From G963708235 sp963708235 (GTDB lineage: Bacteria > Actinomycetota > Acidimicrobiia > Spongiisociales > UBA5794), in NCBI GenBank assembly GCA_963708235.1, contig OY970200.1, forward strand, positions 2,852,001-2,916,000: a stretch of 64,000 nucleotides of DNA, in the 5' to 3' direction. The position numbers were made by a program, and so were the translations under genes. The notes beneath the pieces are model-generated. The model had not been told where the DNA came from. It made no database searches and saw only the letters and a program-made list of their open reading frames with translations. Of the stretch, positions 54,346 to 63,012 are shown piece by piece (position 1 is the stretch's first letter; the number at the start of each line of letters is the position of its first letter).

Positions 54346-55752
54346 TCAGCGGGAGCGCGAACCGTCGCCGGAGGCGCGCCGGTCGTTGGAACCGGAGCGT
54401 CGAGCCCCGGAGGTTGCACCGCCGCCGCCACCGGCGCCACCACCGTGGCGGGAGCGGGTGGTGCGGTTGCGGCCACCGGCACCGCCCCCGGTACGGCCGG
54501 CGCTACGGGCGCCCTGACCGGAACGCTGCGAACCGTTGCGACGGTTGCCGCCGCCACCGGGACGACCCTGACCACGCTGTGATCCGCCCTCGTTGGGTCG
54601 AACCTCACCGATGGTCTCACCGCCGCCCTGGCCGATGTCGGAGGTCAGCGGCTCGGCGAGGCTGTCACGGAGTCCGAGATCGCGCTGCATACGACGGGCG
54701 ACCCCGACTTGCTGGCGTCCGATGAACGAGACGACCGCACCCGAGGCGCCGGCACGTGCCGTGCGACCGGAACGGTGCAGGTAGTCCTTGACGTCGGCCG
54801 GCGGATCGAAGTGGACCACACAGGCGACATCGTCGACGTGGATACCGCGGGCGGCGACGTCGGTGGCAACCAGCGCCTCGACCTTGCCACCCTGGAACAG
54901 TGCGAGGGCACGGCTCCGCTGGCTCTGGGAGCGACCCCCGTGGATCGCCGCCGCCTTGACGCCCTCGCGGTCGAGCTGCTTGGCGAGCCGGTCAGCGCCG
55001 TGCCGGGTGCGGGTGAAGATGATGGTCTGGCCGGTGGTGGAAACGACATCGGCGGTGTGCGTCAGCCGGTCACCGGACTCGACCCGCCAGAAGAAGTGAC
55101 GGGACTCGCCGGTGTCGGTCGGGGCACGACCCACCTCATGGCGGACCGGATCGTTCTGGTACCGGCTGGTGAGGATGGCGATGTCGCCGTCCAGGGTGGC
55201 CGAGAAGAGCAGCGTCTGACGCTTCGACGACGTCATGTCGAGCAGTTCACGGACCTGCGGGAGGAATCCCATGTCGGCCATACGGTCGGCCTCGTCGATG
55301 ACGACGAAGTCGACATCGTCGAGCCGGACGTCGCCCTGCTGGATGAGGTCCATGAGCCGCCCCGGGCAGGCGACGAGGATGTCGGCGCCCTGACGGAGCT
55401 TCTGGCGCTGCGGGTGGTAGGAGGCGCCGCCGTAGACGGCGACGACCTTGCGGCCGACGGTTGCGGCGAGCGGGATCAGCTCGGTGCGGATCTGCTCGGC
55501 GAGCTCACGGGTCGGGGCCAGCACCAGGGCGCGGGGGCGCTTGGGCTGGGCCTTGCCCACCCTGGCGAGCAATGGCAGCCCGAAAGCGATGGTCTTGCCG
55601 GAGCCGGTGGGTGCGCGACCGCACACGTCACGGCCGGCGATGGCGTCTGGGATGGTGGCGATCTGGACGGGGAAGGGCTCGATGATGCCCTTCTTGGCGA
55701 GGGCGTCTACGAGCGGCTTCGATACGCCGAGATCGGCGAAGGTGGTAGTCAC
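54346..55752 (-). CDS. DEAD-box RNA helicase, RhlE-like
   Basis: A 468-residue ATP-dependent RNA helicase. Motifs in order: Q motif PFPVQIATIP, Walker A APTGSGKT, PTRELAEQI, the DEAD box in FVVIDEADRMADMGF, FSATLDGDI, ATDVAARGIHVDD and HRSGRTARAG. The last 90 residues are Gly/Arg/Ser-rich and disordered, as in cold-shock or ribosome-assembly helicases, and would bind RNA. The ATG at 55752 opens with FADLGVSKPLVDALAKKGI, the normal family start. The 269 bases upstream hold the FKBP terminator. Confidence 0.93.
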   Translation of the reverse strand: MTTTFADLGVSKPLVDALAKKGIIEPFPVQIATIPDAIAGRDVCGRAPTGSGKTIAFGLPLLARVGKAQPKRPRALVLAPTRELAEQIRTELIPLAATVGRKVVAVYGGASYHPQRQKLRQGADILVACPGRLMDLIQQGDVRLDDVDFVVIDEADRMADMGFLPQVRELLDMTSSKRQTLLFSATLDGDIAILTSRYQNDPVRHEVGRAPTDTGESRHFFWRVESGDRLTHTADVVSTTGQTIIFTRTRHGADRLAKQLDREGVKAAAIHGGRSQSQRSRALALFQGGKVEALVATDVAARGIHVDDVACVVHFDPPADVKDYLHRSGRTARAGASGAVVSFIGRQQVGVARRMQRDLGLRDSLAEPLTSDIGQGGGETIGEVRPNEGGSQRGQGRPGGGGNRRNGSQRSGQGARSAGRTGGGAGGRNRTTRSRHGGGAGGGGGATSGARRSGSNDRRASGDGSRSR

Positions 55753-55958
55753 GGTGTCTCCTGGCTTCCCGTCGAAACGGGGCGATGGTTGCTGTTCATG
55801 GCGTACTCGATCGAGGGCTCGCCTTGAACGGACGCAACGCCTCGAAGTGGAACGGACGAGGCAACCGGCCCGCTGAGAGGGTGGACGACCGTGGATCCCG
55901 CCGGGGGCGCACAGATGCGCATGCCTCGTACCCGGGGGCGGTGACCCTGACGATAGCA

Positions 55959-55990
55959 GAAGCGCCGGGGTTATCGATCCCCGGCGCTTC
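55959..55990 (-). terminator. Strong terminator of the FKBP lipoprotein gene
   Basis: GAAGCGCCGGGG (55959-55970) pairs perfectly over 12 bases with CCCCGGCGCTTC (55979-55990), 31 bases past the stop at 56021. Confidence 0.75.
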
Positions 55991-56020
55991 TGGACGACTC
56001 TTGATGAACGGAAATCGCCG

Positions 56021-56677
56021 CTAGCGGCGGATCTCCAGCAGCTCGAGCTCGAAGGTCAGGGCTTCGCCGGCGAGCGGGTGGTTGACGTCGACCTTGACGA
56101 TCTCGTCGGTGACTTCGAGGACCCGGGCGGGCTGGCCGTTCTGCATGACGACCTCGATTCCCGCCTCGCGGTACTCCTCGGGGACCTCGTCGATGGGGAA
56201 GTCGATGATCGCTGCCGGGTCGGGCTCGCCGTAGGCGTCCTCGACCTCGATGCGGATGGTCTTGACCTCTCCGACCGACATCTCACGGACACCCTCGTCG
56301 AATCCGCCGATGACCTCACCGGCGCCGAGCACGAACTCGAAGGGCTCACGACCCTGGGACGAGTCGAACTCGGTGCCGTCGTCGAGCGTCCCGGTGTAGT
56401 GGAGGACGACCAGGTCGCCGTCCTGCGGGGAGCCTTCGGTGATCACTTCACGGTCCTCCTCTGCCGGATCGTCGGTGGCCGTGGTGTCACCGGTGGCCGT
56501 GGTGTCGTCGGTGGCCGTGGTGTCGTCGGGTGCGCCGGTGTCATCGGTCGGCGTGGTGGTGGAGGTGTCGTCACCGGCACCGGTGGTGCTCGACGTGTCG
56601 GCGTCGTCGCCACCACAGGCAGCGGCTACCAGAGCAAGAGCGAGCAGGAGCACAGCAAGGCGGAACCGGGGTTTCAC
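56021..56677 (-). CDS. FKBP-type peptidyl-prolyl isomerase lipoprotein (SlyD-like)
   Basis: A 218-residue exported lipoprotein. The signal peptide has KPRFRLAVLLLALALVAAAC with the lipid cysteine at position 21. A Thr/Asp-rich spacer to about residue 75 contains 18-bp DNA repeats coding DTTATD. The FKBP domain follows, with VVLHYTGTLDDGTEFDSS and EFVLGAGEVIGGFDEGVREM, and an SlyD-like insert around DFPIDEVPEEYREAGI. It should assist folding outside the membrane. The GTG at 56677 has GGAG upstream, and TAGAAT (plus 56707-56712) is a good -10. Confidence 0.9.
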   Translation of the reverse strand: MKPRFRLAVLLLALALVAAACGGDDADTSSTTGAGDDTSTTTPTDDTGAPDDTTATDDTTATGDTTATDDPAEEDREVITEGSPQDGDLVVLHYTGTLDDGTEFDSSQGREPFEFVLGAGEVIGGFDEGVREMSVGEVKTIRIEVEDAYGEPDPAAIIDFPIDEVPEEYREAGIEVVMQNGQPARVLEVTDEIVKVDVNHPLAGEALTFELELLEIRR

Positions 56678-56943
56678 AAAATCTCCAAAGGTGCGAAGGA
56701 GCCGTCATTCTAGGGCGAATCGGCACAATGCGCCCGGGGTTCTCCGCCGCACGGCGATTGGACGGGGGCGGGAGCGCACCGGGGATGTTTCCGGAACGTT
56801 CCGCACCCGTATCGATCCTGTTCATATCGATCGCCGATGCTGAGGTCTGCCCCCCAACAGGGGGATTTGCCCTACGCCGCTCCAGCCGCCATTCACGGTG
56901 TGACACCGAACCGGTCGCTGGCGCCCGACGAACAGGAGACCAC
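56678..56943. other. Intergenic region between divergent genes
   Basis: Contains the -10 TAGAAT of the FKBP gene, a palindrome GGAACGTTCC near 56790-56800 and a ribosome binding site AGGAG before 56944. No coding frame looks real. Confidence 0.5.
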
Positions 56944-58050
56944 ATGTCCCTCACGCTGGCCCCGAGACGCATATCGCGGCTCGCCGTCGCCTTCTTCCTC
57001 AGTGCCGCCGTCCTCGCCCTGGGCACGGGGCAGGCGCAAGCCGCCGCCGGCGACGCCGTCTTCACCATCTCCAACGACACCGGCGGGAACCAGGTGCTGG
57101 TCTACGAACAGGCCGCCAACGGCAGCCTCACCCTGGTCGACACCGTCGCCACCGGCGGGATGGGCAGCGGCGGCGGGCTCGGCTCGCAGGGTGCCGTAAC
57201 CCTCAGCGACGACGGAGCCTGGCTGTTCGTCGTCAACGCCGGGAGCGACTCGCTATCGGTGTTCTCGGTCGACGGAACCGACATCACACTCACCGATACC
57301 CGTTCCACCCGTGGGGCCATGCCGATCAGCGTCGACGTCCACGGCAACCTCGTCTATGTCGTCAACGCCGGATCGGACTCGATCACCGGGTATCACCTCG
57401 CCGACGGCACCTTGCGGCCGATCCACAGCTCGCAGCGGTCCCTGTCGGGAAGCGGGGTCGGCGCCGCCCAGATCGAGTTCTCACCCGACGGTGCGTCACT
57501 GGTGGTCACCGAGAAGGCGACCAACCAGATCACCGCGTTTCGCCTCAACGCTTCCGGGCAGGCAGGACCGGGACGGGTGAGCCCTTCGGCCGGCGCCACC
57601 CCATTCGGGTTCGAGTTCGATCCCACCGGTCGACTGGTCGTCTCCGAGGCCTTCGGGGGCGCCCCCGGCGCCAGTGCGGTGTCGACCTATGACCTGGCGG
57701 AAGACCGTCGGGCGTCCGTCGTCGACGGACCGGTGCCGACCACCCAGACCGCGGCATGCTGGATCGCCATCTCCGCCGACGGGGGCGATGTGTACACCAC
57801 CAACACCGCAAGTAACACCGTTTCCCGCTACACGCTGGCGGCCGACGGGACGCTGACCCTCGTCGACCACACGGTCACCGGGACCGGACCGATCGACGTC
57901 GACCTGTCGGACGACGGGGCGACCCTCTATGTGCTCAACGCCGGTTCCGACTCGATCAGTGTCTACTCCGTGGCCGCCGACGGCTCGCTGACCCCGATCC
58001 AGACGGTCACCGGTCTCCCGGCGGCATCGACCGGGCTGGCGGCCGGGTAG
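56944..58050 (+). CDS. Secreted beta-propeller protein (lactonase/YVTN-type)
   Basis: A 368-residue exported protein. The signal peptide runs RRISRLAVAFFLSAAVLALG, with cleavage near AQAAAG. Seven-bladed propeller repeats recur on VVNAGSDSLSVFSVDG, VVNAGSDSITGYHLADG and VLNAGSDSISVYSVAADG, as in YVTN or 6-phosphogluconolactonase-like proteins. No catalytic assignment is possible; many such proteins are surface or binding proteins. AGGAG lies five bases before the ATG at 56944, which rejects longer readings. A strong terminator follows. Confidence 0.87.
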   Translation: MSLTLAPRRISRLAVAFFLSAAVLALGTGQAQAAAGDAVFTISNDTGGNQVLVYEQAANGSLTLVDTVATGGMGSGGGLGSQGAVTLSDDGAWLFVVNAGSDSLSVFSVDGTDITLTDTRSTRGAMPISVDVHGNLVYVVNAGSDSITGYHLADGTLRPIHSSQRSLSGSGVGAAQIEFSPDGASLVVTEKATNQITAFRLNASGQAGPGRVSPSAGATPFGFEFDPTGRLVVSEAFGGAPGASAVSTYDLAEDRRASVVDGPVPTTQTAACWIAISADGGDVYTTNTASNTVSRYTLAADGTLTLVDHTVTGTGPIDVDLSDDGATLYVLNAGSDSISVYSVAADGSLTPIQTVTGLPAASTGLAAG

Positions 58051-58095
58051 CCCCACCGCACGGCGTAATCCTCCGGGTTGCGTCTGCATGACGTG

Positions 58096-58135
58096 CGCCG
58101 GCGGGGTCTGGGGACAGTGCCAGACCCCGCCGGCG
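58096..58135. terminator. Bidirectional 16-bp terminator
   Basis: CGCCGGCGGGGTCTGG (58096-58111) pairs perfectly with CCAGACCCCGCCGGCG (58120-58135) around an eight-base loop. It separates the convergent propeller gene and the MFS fusion. Confidence 0.75.
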
Positions 58136-58145
58136 TCTCCACGTG

Positions 58146-60565
58146 TCAGCCACCGAGACCACCGAGCACCTCGGCGAAGCCCTCCAGCCCGGCCTGGAGG
58201 GCTTCGGCCAGCGCCGCAAGCTCGGAACCGGCAATGGGGATGGCAATGGGCACCGTGAGCCTCGATGTCGATCTCCGTCTGGACGGGGATGGTCTCGTTG
58301 ATCGGGAAGTCGAGATCGAGGTCGATGGGGACGGTCACCTGGACGGGGACACTCACCGCCACCGGGATGTCGAGCCCGAAACGGGCCCTCGACCGTGATG
58401 GTGGTCTCGATGGTCTCGTCGATGGGGAGAGAGGTCTCGACCGGGATGGTGATGGTGCGGTCGAGTACCACCTCGGCGTCGAGCGGGATGGTCTGGTCGA
58501 CCGGGAGATCGAACTCGAGCGTCGAGGTGCGGAACGACTCCAGCCCGGCGATCGCCTCGTCGAGCGCCTCCCCGACCGTCGGCGCCAACTCGCTGAGCTG
58601 CTGCTGGAATGCGGTCACCTGGCTGGCAAACAGCGCCGCACCCGACTCGACACGGTCGAGATCGGTCCGCATCGCCGTGATCTCATCGCTGAGCGAACCG
58701 ATGCGCGCCGACATCATGACGACGCCGATCAGCAGCAGGGCCACGACGGTGATCAGCCCGAGTCGGAGCCAGGGCAGCGGTCGGGACAGGAACGCCATCA
58801 TGCCGGGTCCCTCCTCAGGGTCGGATGTCGGAATCGGGTGATCGTCGGTTCGGTCCGGGTGCCCCGGAGGTCTGCGGGGACGCGGCGCCGACCCGCTCAG
58901 GGTGGTGTCCAACGTGTCGCCTGCGGCGGCCGGGGTCCCGGTGACGACCTCTGCTCCCACCGCTCCCACCGTCCCGGGTGGGTCCGGTGCGGGTGCCGCC
59001 GTGTCCGCCCCGTCGGTCGCGATGCCTGCCAACCCGGTGGTCGACCCGGACGAGTCCACCGGGGTCGTCACCGTTCGGGAATGCCTCATCGCCAGCGCCA
59101 CGGCGATACCGGCGGCGGCCACCACCGCCGCCGCCAGGAAGGTTTCGGCCAGCGCCGAGGTAGTCAGGTCGGTCTGTGCCTGACGCAGCGCCGCCTGGTA
59201 GCCGTCGGAACCCAGCGGCGGCAGGTCGAGGGTGCCGCGCAGCTGGTTGAATCGGAACAGCGCCCAGGCAGTGAGACCGGACAGACCCACGCTCAACCCG
59301 ATCAGCCGCACCACGATGACCAGACCGGCGGCGGTCCCCCGGCGCTGCGCCGGGGCTGCGTCGACCACGGCTGCGGTGGTGGGGGCGATCACCAGCCCCA
59401 ACCCGGCACCGAGGATGGCGAGCTGGACCGCCATCACCGGGTAGGCGCTGGTGTCGCTCCAGGTGAGCCCCATCGCCAGATAGGCGACCGTCGCACCGGC
59501 GAACCCGGCGAGCACCGGAGGCCGGTACCACCAGCGTTCGGTGACCCGCCCGCCCAGATACGAGGTGACCGCCATGGCGGCGGTGAGCGCACTGAGCAGC
59601 CACCCGGAGAGCACGGCGGACCGCTCCAGATCGATCTCCACCACGTTGATGAACAGTGGGACATCGACCATCGCCACCACCAGCGCCGCCCCCATCAGGA
59701 AGTTGGCGACAACGGCGGCGGTGAGATTGCGTCCGGCGAACAGTTCCAGGTCGATCAGCGGCTGGTCGGTGCGACGTTCCCGTCTCAGGAACACCACAAG
59801 GGCGACCACCGCCAGCAGGTAGAACCAGGCGTAGTTGGGACCGCCGCCGCCGGTGAGTTCGTCGAGACCGCTGACACTCTGGATCTCGGCCGACCCGAGG
59901 AGGGCGATGTTGAGCGCCACCAGGAAGGCGGTGAGCGAACCGGCGCCGACCCAGTCGATGCGGGCGGTACGGTCGGGTTGATCCTGACCGGCGAACGCCC
60001 ACCATGCGGCGACGATGCCGATCAGCGCCAGCGGGATGTTGAGGTAGAACTGCCACTGCCAGGAGAGGTAGCGGATCAGGAACGCACCGAACAGCGGCCC
60101 CCACACCCATCCCATGGTCTCGATCGATCCGAGGATGCCTAGGGCGCGGGCCCTGCGACCGGGCGGGTAGACATCACCGATGATGGCAAGCCCGACCGGG
60201 ACCATCGCCCCGCCGCCGATGGCGGTGATCACCCGTCCCACCAGGAACGGCCCGAGGCTGGTGGCGAGGGGAACGAGGATCGACCCGATCAGGAACAGCA
60301 CCAGGGAGCCGACGAACACCCGGCGACGCCCGATGATGTCGCTGAGCCGCCCGGCGAAGGGCATCACCGCCACATAGGCGATCAGGTAGGCGTTGACGAT
60401 CCATGCCGCCTCGTCGAGTCCGTCGGGGAGGACGATCCCGAGATCGCCGATGATGGGCCGGAGCATGGTGGAGACGACGGTGAGGTCGTCGGCGGCGACG
60501 AAGACTCCGAATCCGACGACGATGAGGATGGCCAGCGGCGGAACCTGCCGTCTCGCCGTGGTCAT
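58146..60565 (-). CDS. P55-like MFS exporter fused to an anchored beta-rich tail, with two frameshifts
   Basis: Residues 1-500 are a DHA2-type 14-helix MFS exporter with GRLSDIIGRRRVF after helix 2. A Pro/Asp-rich linker leads to one more membrane helix (WLRLGLITVVALLLIGVVMM) and a coiled-coil region. A beta-rich array of PVDQTIPLDAEV-like segments follows, ending AGSELAALAEALQAGL. An extra T at 58379-58381 and an extra G at 58260-58261 push the end out of frame; repaired, it stops at 58146. An ATG at about 58800 with AGGAGG upstream could start the tail as a separate gene. The upstream lipoprotein gene, eight bases away, makes this an LprG-P55-like pair exporting lipids or glycolipids. Confidence 0.8.
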
Positions 60566-60572
60566 GGTGGCG

Positions 60573-61337
60573 TCAGCCCCGGAAATCGGGGATCTCGACG
60601 GTGATGTCGGCGCCGTAGTCGAGGAAGGTCAGCCGCCATTCGGTGGTACCGCCGCTGCTGGTGGTGGCGAACTCCGCTTCGGTCAGCGACCCGTCGACCG
60701 GGTCGAGCCACAGGTCGACCACCACATCCTGGTTGCTGACCAACCCGGCGGTGACGGTGGAGATCCGCTCGGCGCCGGCGGTCCCGGTGAGGTGGTAGCG
60801 GGTCTCGCCGTCGCGGGTCTCGGTTCCGACCAGGGTGACATCGGTCAGCTCGGCGAGTAGCGGGCGGAACCCGATCTCGGGGTCGAACAGCGCCGCAGGG
60901 TCGAATGAGTACCCCTCCGGGGTGGGCTCCCAGATCCCGGTGATGGGGTTGGTGATCCACAACTCACCGTCGATGGCAACCGCACCCACCTGGGCGTTGA
61001 AACCCCCGGCGGACACCACCACCACGGCGTCGGCCGAGGTCGGTGCCTGATACCGGCCCTCCGCCGAACGGAACGCAAGCGTCCCCGCCGGGTCGATGTA
61101 GATCGACTCACCGTCCGCCTCGAGGGTGAACCGGACCGTCTCGATCTCCCCCATCGTCTCGGCGGCGGCGTCGACGATCACCTCGGCATCGGGCGGCAAG
61201 GTGGGACCGGTCTCACCACCGCCACATGCAGCAAGACACCAGCCGAGAATGACGACAGAGATGAGGCTGCGAATCGGGGAACTCCCACGTCGAGGAACGC
61301 TGCACGATACCCGTCCGATGGGGCTGCTGGCGCCCAC
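60573..61337 (-). CDS. LppX/LprG-family lipoprotein
   Basis: About 254 residues. The signal peptide ends in a lipobox, WCLAACGGG. The mature part has the LppX_LprAFG pattern (VRFTLEADGESIYIDPAGTL, then WITNPITGIWEPTP and DVVVDLWLDPVDGSL), a half-barrel that holds acylated lipids. In mycobacteria LprG sits beside the P55 exporter and carries triacylglycerol or lipoglycan; the MFS gene here follows eight bases on. The start is uncertain: GTG 61337 is the first usable in-frame codon, but it gives a long n-region and no ribosome binding site. An indel near 61290 would allow a shorter start. Confidence 0.75.
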   Translation of the reverse strand: MGASSPIGRVSCSVPRRGSSPIRSLISVVILGWCLAACGGGETGPTLPPDAEVIVDAAAETMGEIETVRFTLEADGESIYIDPAGTLAFRSAEGRYQAPTSADAVVVVSAGGFNAQVGAVAIDGELWITNPITGIWEPTPEGYSFDPAALFDPEIGFRPLLAELTDVTLVGTETRDGETRYHLTGTAGAERISTVTAGLVSNQDVVVDLWLDPVDGSLTEAEFATTSSGGTTEWRLTFLDYGADITVEIPDFRG

Positions 61338-61359
61338 AAGCAGGGTCAAGGTGAGTGTC

Positions 61360-61375
61360 GCACATGTGCTACGAT
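61360..61375 (+). promoter_or_regulatory. Operator palindrome and -10 box of the first toxin-antitoxin operon
   Basis: GCACATGTGC (61360-61369) is a perfect palindrome abutting TACGAT (61370-61375), which ends six bases before the antitoxin ATG. Autoregulation by the antitoxin is likely. Confidence 0.5.
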
Positions 61376-61381
61376 CGGTGC

Positions 61382-61636
61382 ATGGCTGACGTCGCCTCAC
61401 GAGAGCTCCGCAACCAGACCCGGGCCCTCCTCGACCGGGTTGCCGGTGGTGAACACATCACGATCACCGTCGACGGACGTCCGGTCGCCGAACTCAGTCC
61501 TGTCGCGCACCGGTCCCGTTGGATGCTTCGCCAAGCATTCGTTCGGGACATCGTCTCCCTTCAGGCGGACGCCGGACTCAGCGCCGACCTCCGCGAACTC
61601 TCCCCAGAGACCACCGACGATCTCCCGCTGCGATGA
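61382..61636 (+). CDS. Phd/YefM-family antitoxin
   Basis: An 84-residue antitoxin. The N-terminal half ASRELRNQTRALLDRVAGGE, then ITITVDGRPVAELSP, is the DNA-binding Phd/YefM fold. The C-terminal part would fold on the toxin. ATG 61382 is leaderless, following TACGAT. Its stop overlaps the toxin start (ATGA). It should neutralise the PIN toxin and repress the operon. Confidence 0.88.
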   Translation: MADVASRELRNQTRALLDRVAGGEHITITVDGRPVAELSPVAHRSRWMLRQAFVRDIVSLQADAGLSADLRELSPETTDDLPLR

Positions 61637-62019
61637 GTCGCGGCCTGGCGGACACCTCCATCTTCATCGCCGACGAAGCGGGCCGGGCGCTCGACACGCA
61701 ATCCCTCCCCGACGAGCTTGCCGTCTCCGTGATCACCATCGGCGAGCTCCGGGCTGGAGTGCTTGCGGCGGGCGACACGGCGACTCGCAGTCGACGCCTA
61801 TCCACCCTGACCGCAGCACTGACGCTCGAGCCGGTGCCCATCGACCAAACGGTCGCCAGTCATTGGGCGGCGCTGCGGGTGACGCTGCGCGACGCAAACC
61901 TCCGCATGCCCGTCAACGACTCGTGGATCGCCGCAACAGCGATGGCGCTCGGTGTCCCGGTGGTGACGCAGGATGCCGACTTTCCCACAGTGTCGGGTTT
62001 GGATGTCCTTCGCGTCTGA
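61633..62019 (+). CDS. PIN-domain toxin (VapC-like)
   Basis: A 128-residue ribonuclease toxin. The four acidic residues of the PIN site are visible: Asp in LADTSIFIAD, Glu in ITIGEL, Asp in VNDSWIAATA and Asp in TQDADF. It would cleave a specific RNA, often a tRNA or rRNA loop. Expressed with the upstream antitoxin. It converges on a second PIN toxin gene 74 bases away. Confidence 0.9.
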   Translation: MSRGLADTSIFIADEAGRALDTQSLPDELAVSVITIGELRAGVLAAGDTATRSRRLSTLTAALTLEPVPIDQTVASHWAALRVTLRDANLRMPVNDSWIAATAMALGVPVVTQDADFPTVSGLDVLRV

Positions 62020-62093
62020 GTCCCCCTTGTGACGACGTGGGTCTCCCTACGGTCCGACTCGTTGGGTCCAATGAGGAAGGCTCAATGCAGGCG

Positions 62094-62492
62094 TTACCGG
62101 TAGCTCTTCGTGGCCACACCGGGGAGGTCGACGAAGGCCGGGAGATCGGCCGTGACGATAGTCCGATCGGTGGCTCGGGCCGTTGCGGCGATCAACAGGT
62201 CGTGCGCACCGCGTGGACGACCCTGTTGGCGAACGGCGACGAGGAGTTCGGCGTGTTGGATCGCCACCGTGCGGTCGTAGGCGACGATGGGGAGCGACTC
62301 GAGGATCTCGTGGACGAAGATCGTGCGAGCTTCCCTGCGCTTGTCCGAAGCCAGACGGACGCCGACGAGCAACTCGGCGACGGTCACTGCGGCGATGGCC
62401 ACGTCATCGTCATCTTCGATGACTCCATCGAGGGCGAACTCGCCGCGCTCGGCGTCGATCAGGAATGTGGTGTCGAGGAGGAGCAGACTCAT
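62094..62492 (-). CDS. PIN-domain toxin of a second module
   Basis: A 132-residue PIN ribonuclease. Acidic residues lie in LLDTTFLIDAERG, VTVAELLVG, AHDLLIAATA and VTADLPAF, the last in place of the more common D-x-D. It shares no close similarity with the other toxin by eye. The ATG at 62492 overlaps the antitoxin stop (ATGA). Confidence 0.87.
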   Translation of the reverse strand: MSLLLLDTTFLIDAERGEFALDGVIEDDDDVAIAAVTVAELLVGVRLASDKRREARTIFVHEILESLPIVAYDRTVAIQHAELLVAVRQQGRPRGAHDLLIAATARATDRTIVTADLPAFVDLPGVATKSYR

Positions 62493-62731
62493 CCCCGGTC
62501 TTCGATCTCCAACAACTCCCGAAGGTCAGTTAGTTCTTCCGACCACTCCGCATCGGGCCGGTGTCGACGCAGCAACGCCTTCACCTCGGCGCCCCGCCCG
62601 CTGGACACGGGGTCGAGATGGGCGACCGCCCTGCCTCGACGGATGATCGTGTAGTGCTCGCCGCGGTGTTCGACTCCATCGAGCAGGTCGGAGAAGTGGC
62701 GGGCCGCATCGGTGGCGGTGACATCTGGCAT
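62489..62731 (-). CDS. Phd/YefM-family antitoxin of the second module
   Basis: An 80-residue antitoxin: TATDAARHFSDLLDGVEH is the DNA-binding helix pair, YTIIRRGRAVAHLDP follows and the toxin-binding C-terminus is EELTDLRELLEIED. ATG 62731 lies seven bases after TAATCT (plus 62739-62744), so the longer in-frame reading to 62920 is rejected. Confidence 0.86.
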   Translation of the reverse strand: MPDVTATDAARHFSDLLDGVEHRGEHYTIIRRGRAVAHLDPVSSGRGAEVKALLRRHRPDAEWSEELTDLRELLEIEDRG

Positions 62732-62944
62732 CGCGATCAGATTATCGGATTCGCGCACGAGAGGGAAGACCTTCGTTCGACGCAAAGTCGGCACCGGTAG
62801 CGGAGGTTTGGCCCCGAGGGCGTAGACGGCGACGTCGACGGCGGCGATCACACTGGAGGAGCCCCCATTCCCGGTGGGGTCATCCTCGCTACGGACGCTT
62901 CGAACCAGCGGTAGGCCCACGAAATGTCAGTAAGCCTTCTTGCT

Positions 62945-62958
62945 CTGTCGTGCGACAG
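62945..62958 (+). promoter_or_regulatory. Small perfect dyad before the sigma gene
   Basis: CTGTCG and CGACAG flank TG, just before GGGAGGTGAG. It could be an operator or a small hairpin occluding translation. Confidence 0.3.
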
Positions 62959-62976
62959 TGGGAGGTGAGCGTCATC

Positions 62977-63012
62977 ATGGACGGCGACGGCGGCACCACA
63001 CGAGAAGAGTGA
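62977..63012 (+). CDS. Tiny leader ORF overlapping the sigma gene
   Basis: Eleven codons, MDGDGGTTREE, with GGGAGG a good distance upstream of ATG 62977. Its TGA overlaps the sigma GTG at 63009. It may couple translation to the sigma gene. It may instead be the true sigma N-terminus split by one missing base: reading GAGGTGAG in place of GAGTGAG joins the frames. Confidence 0.4.
   Translation: MDGDGGTTREE

Noticed and set aside
51585..54620. A longer LuxR regulator beginning at 54620
   Set aside because: The extra 144 residues are Pro/Ala/Val shadow of the Gly/Arg-rich helicase tail, and a leaderless -10 box marks 54188.
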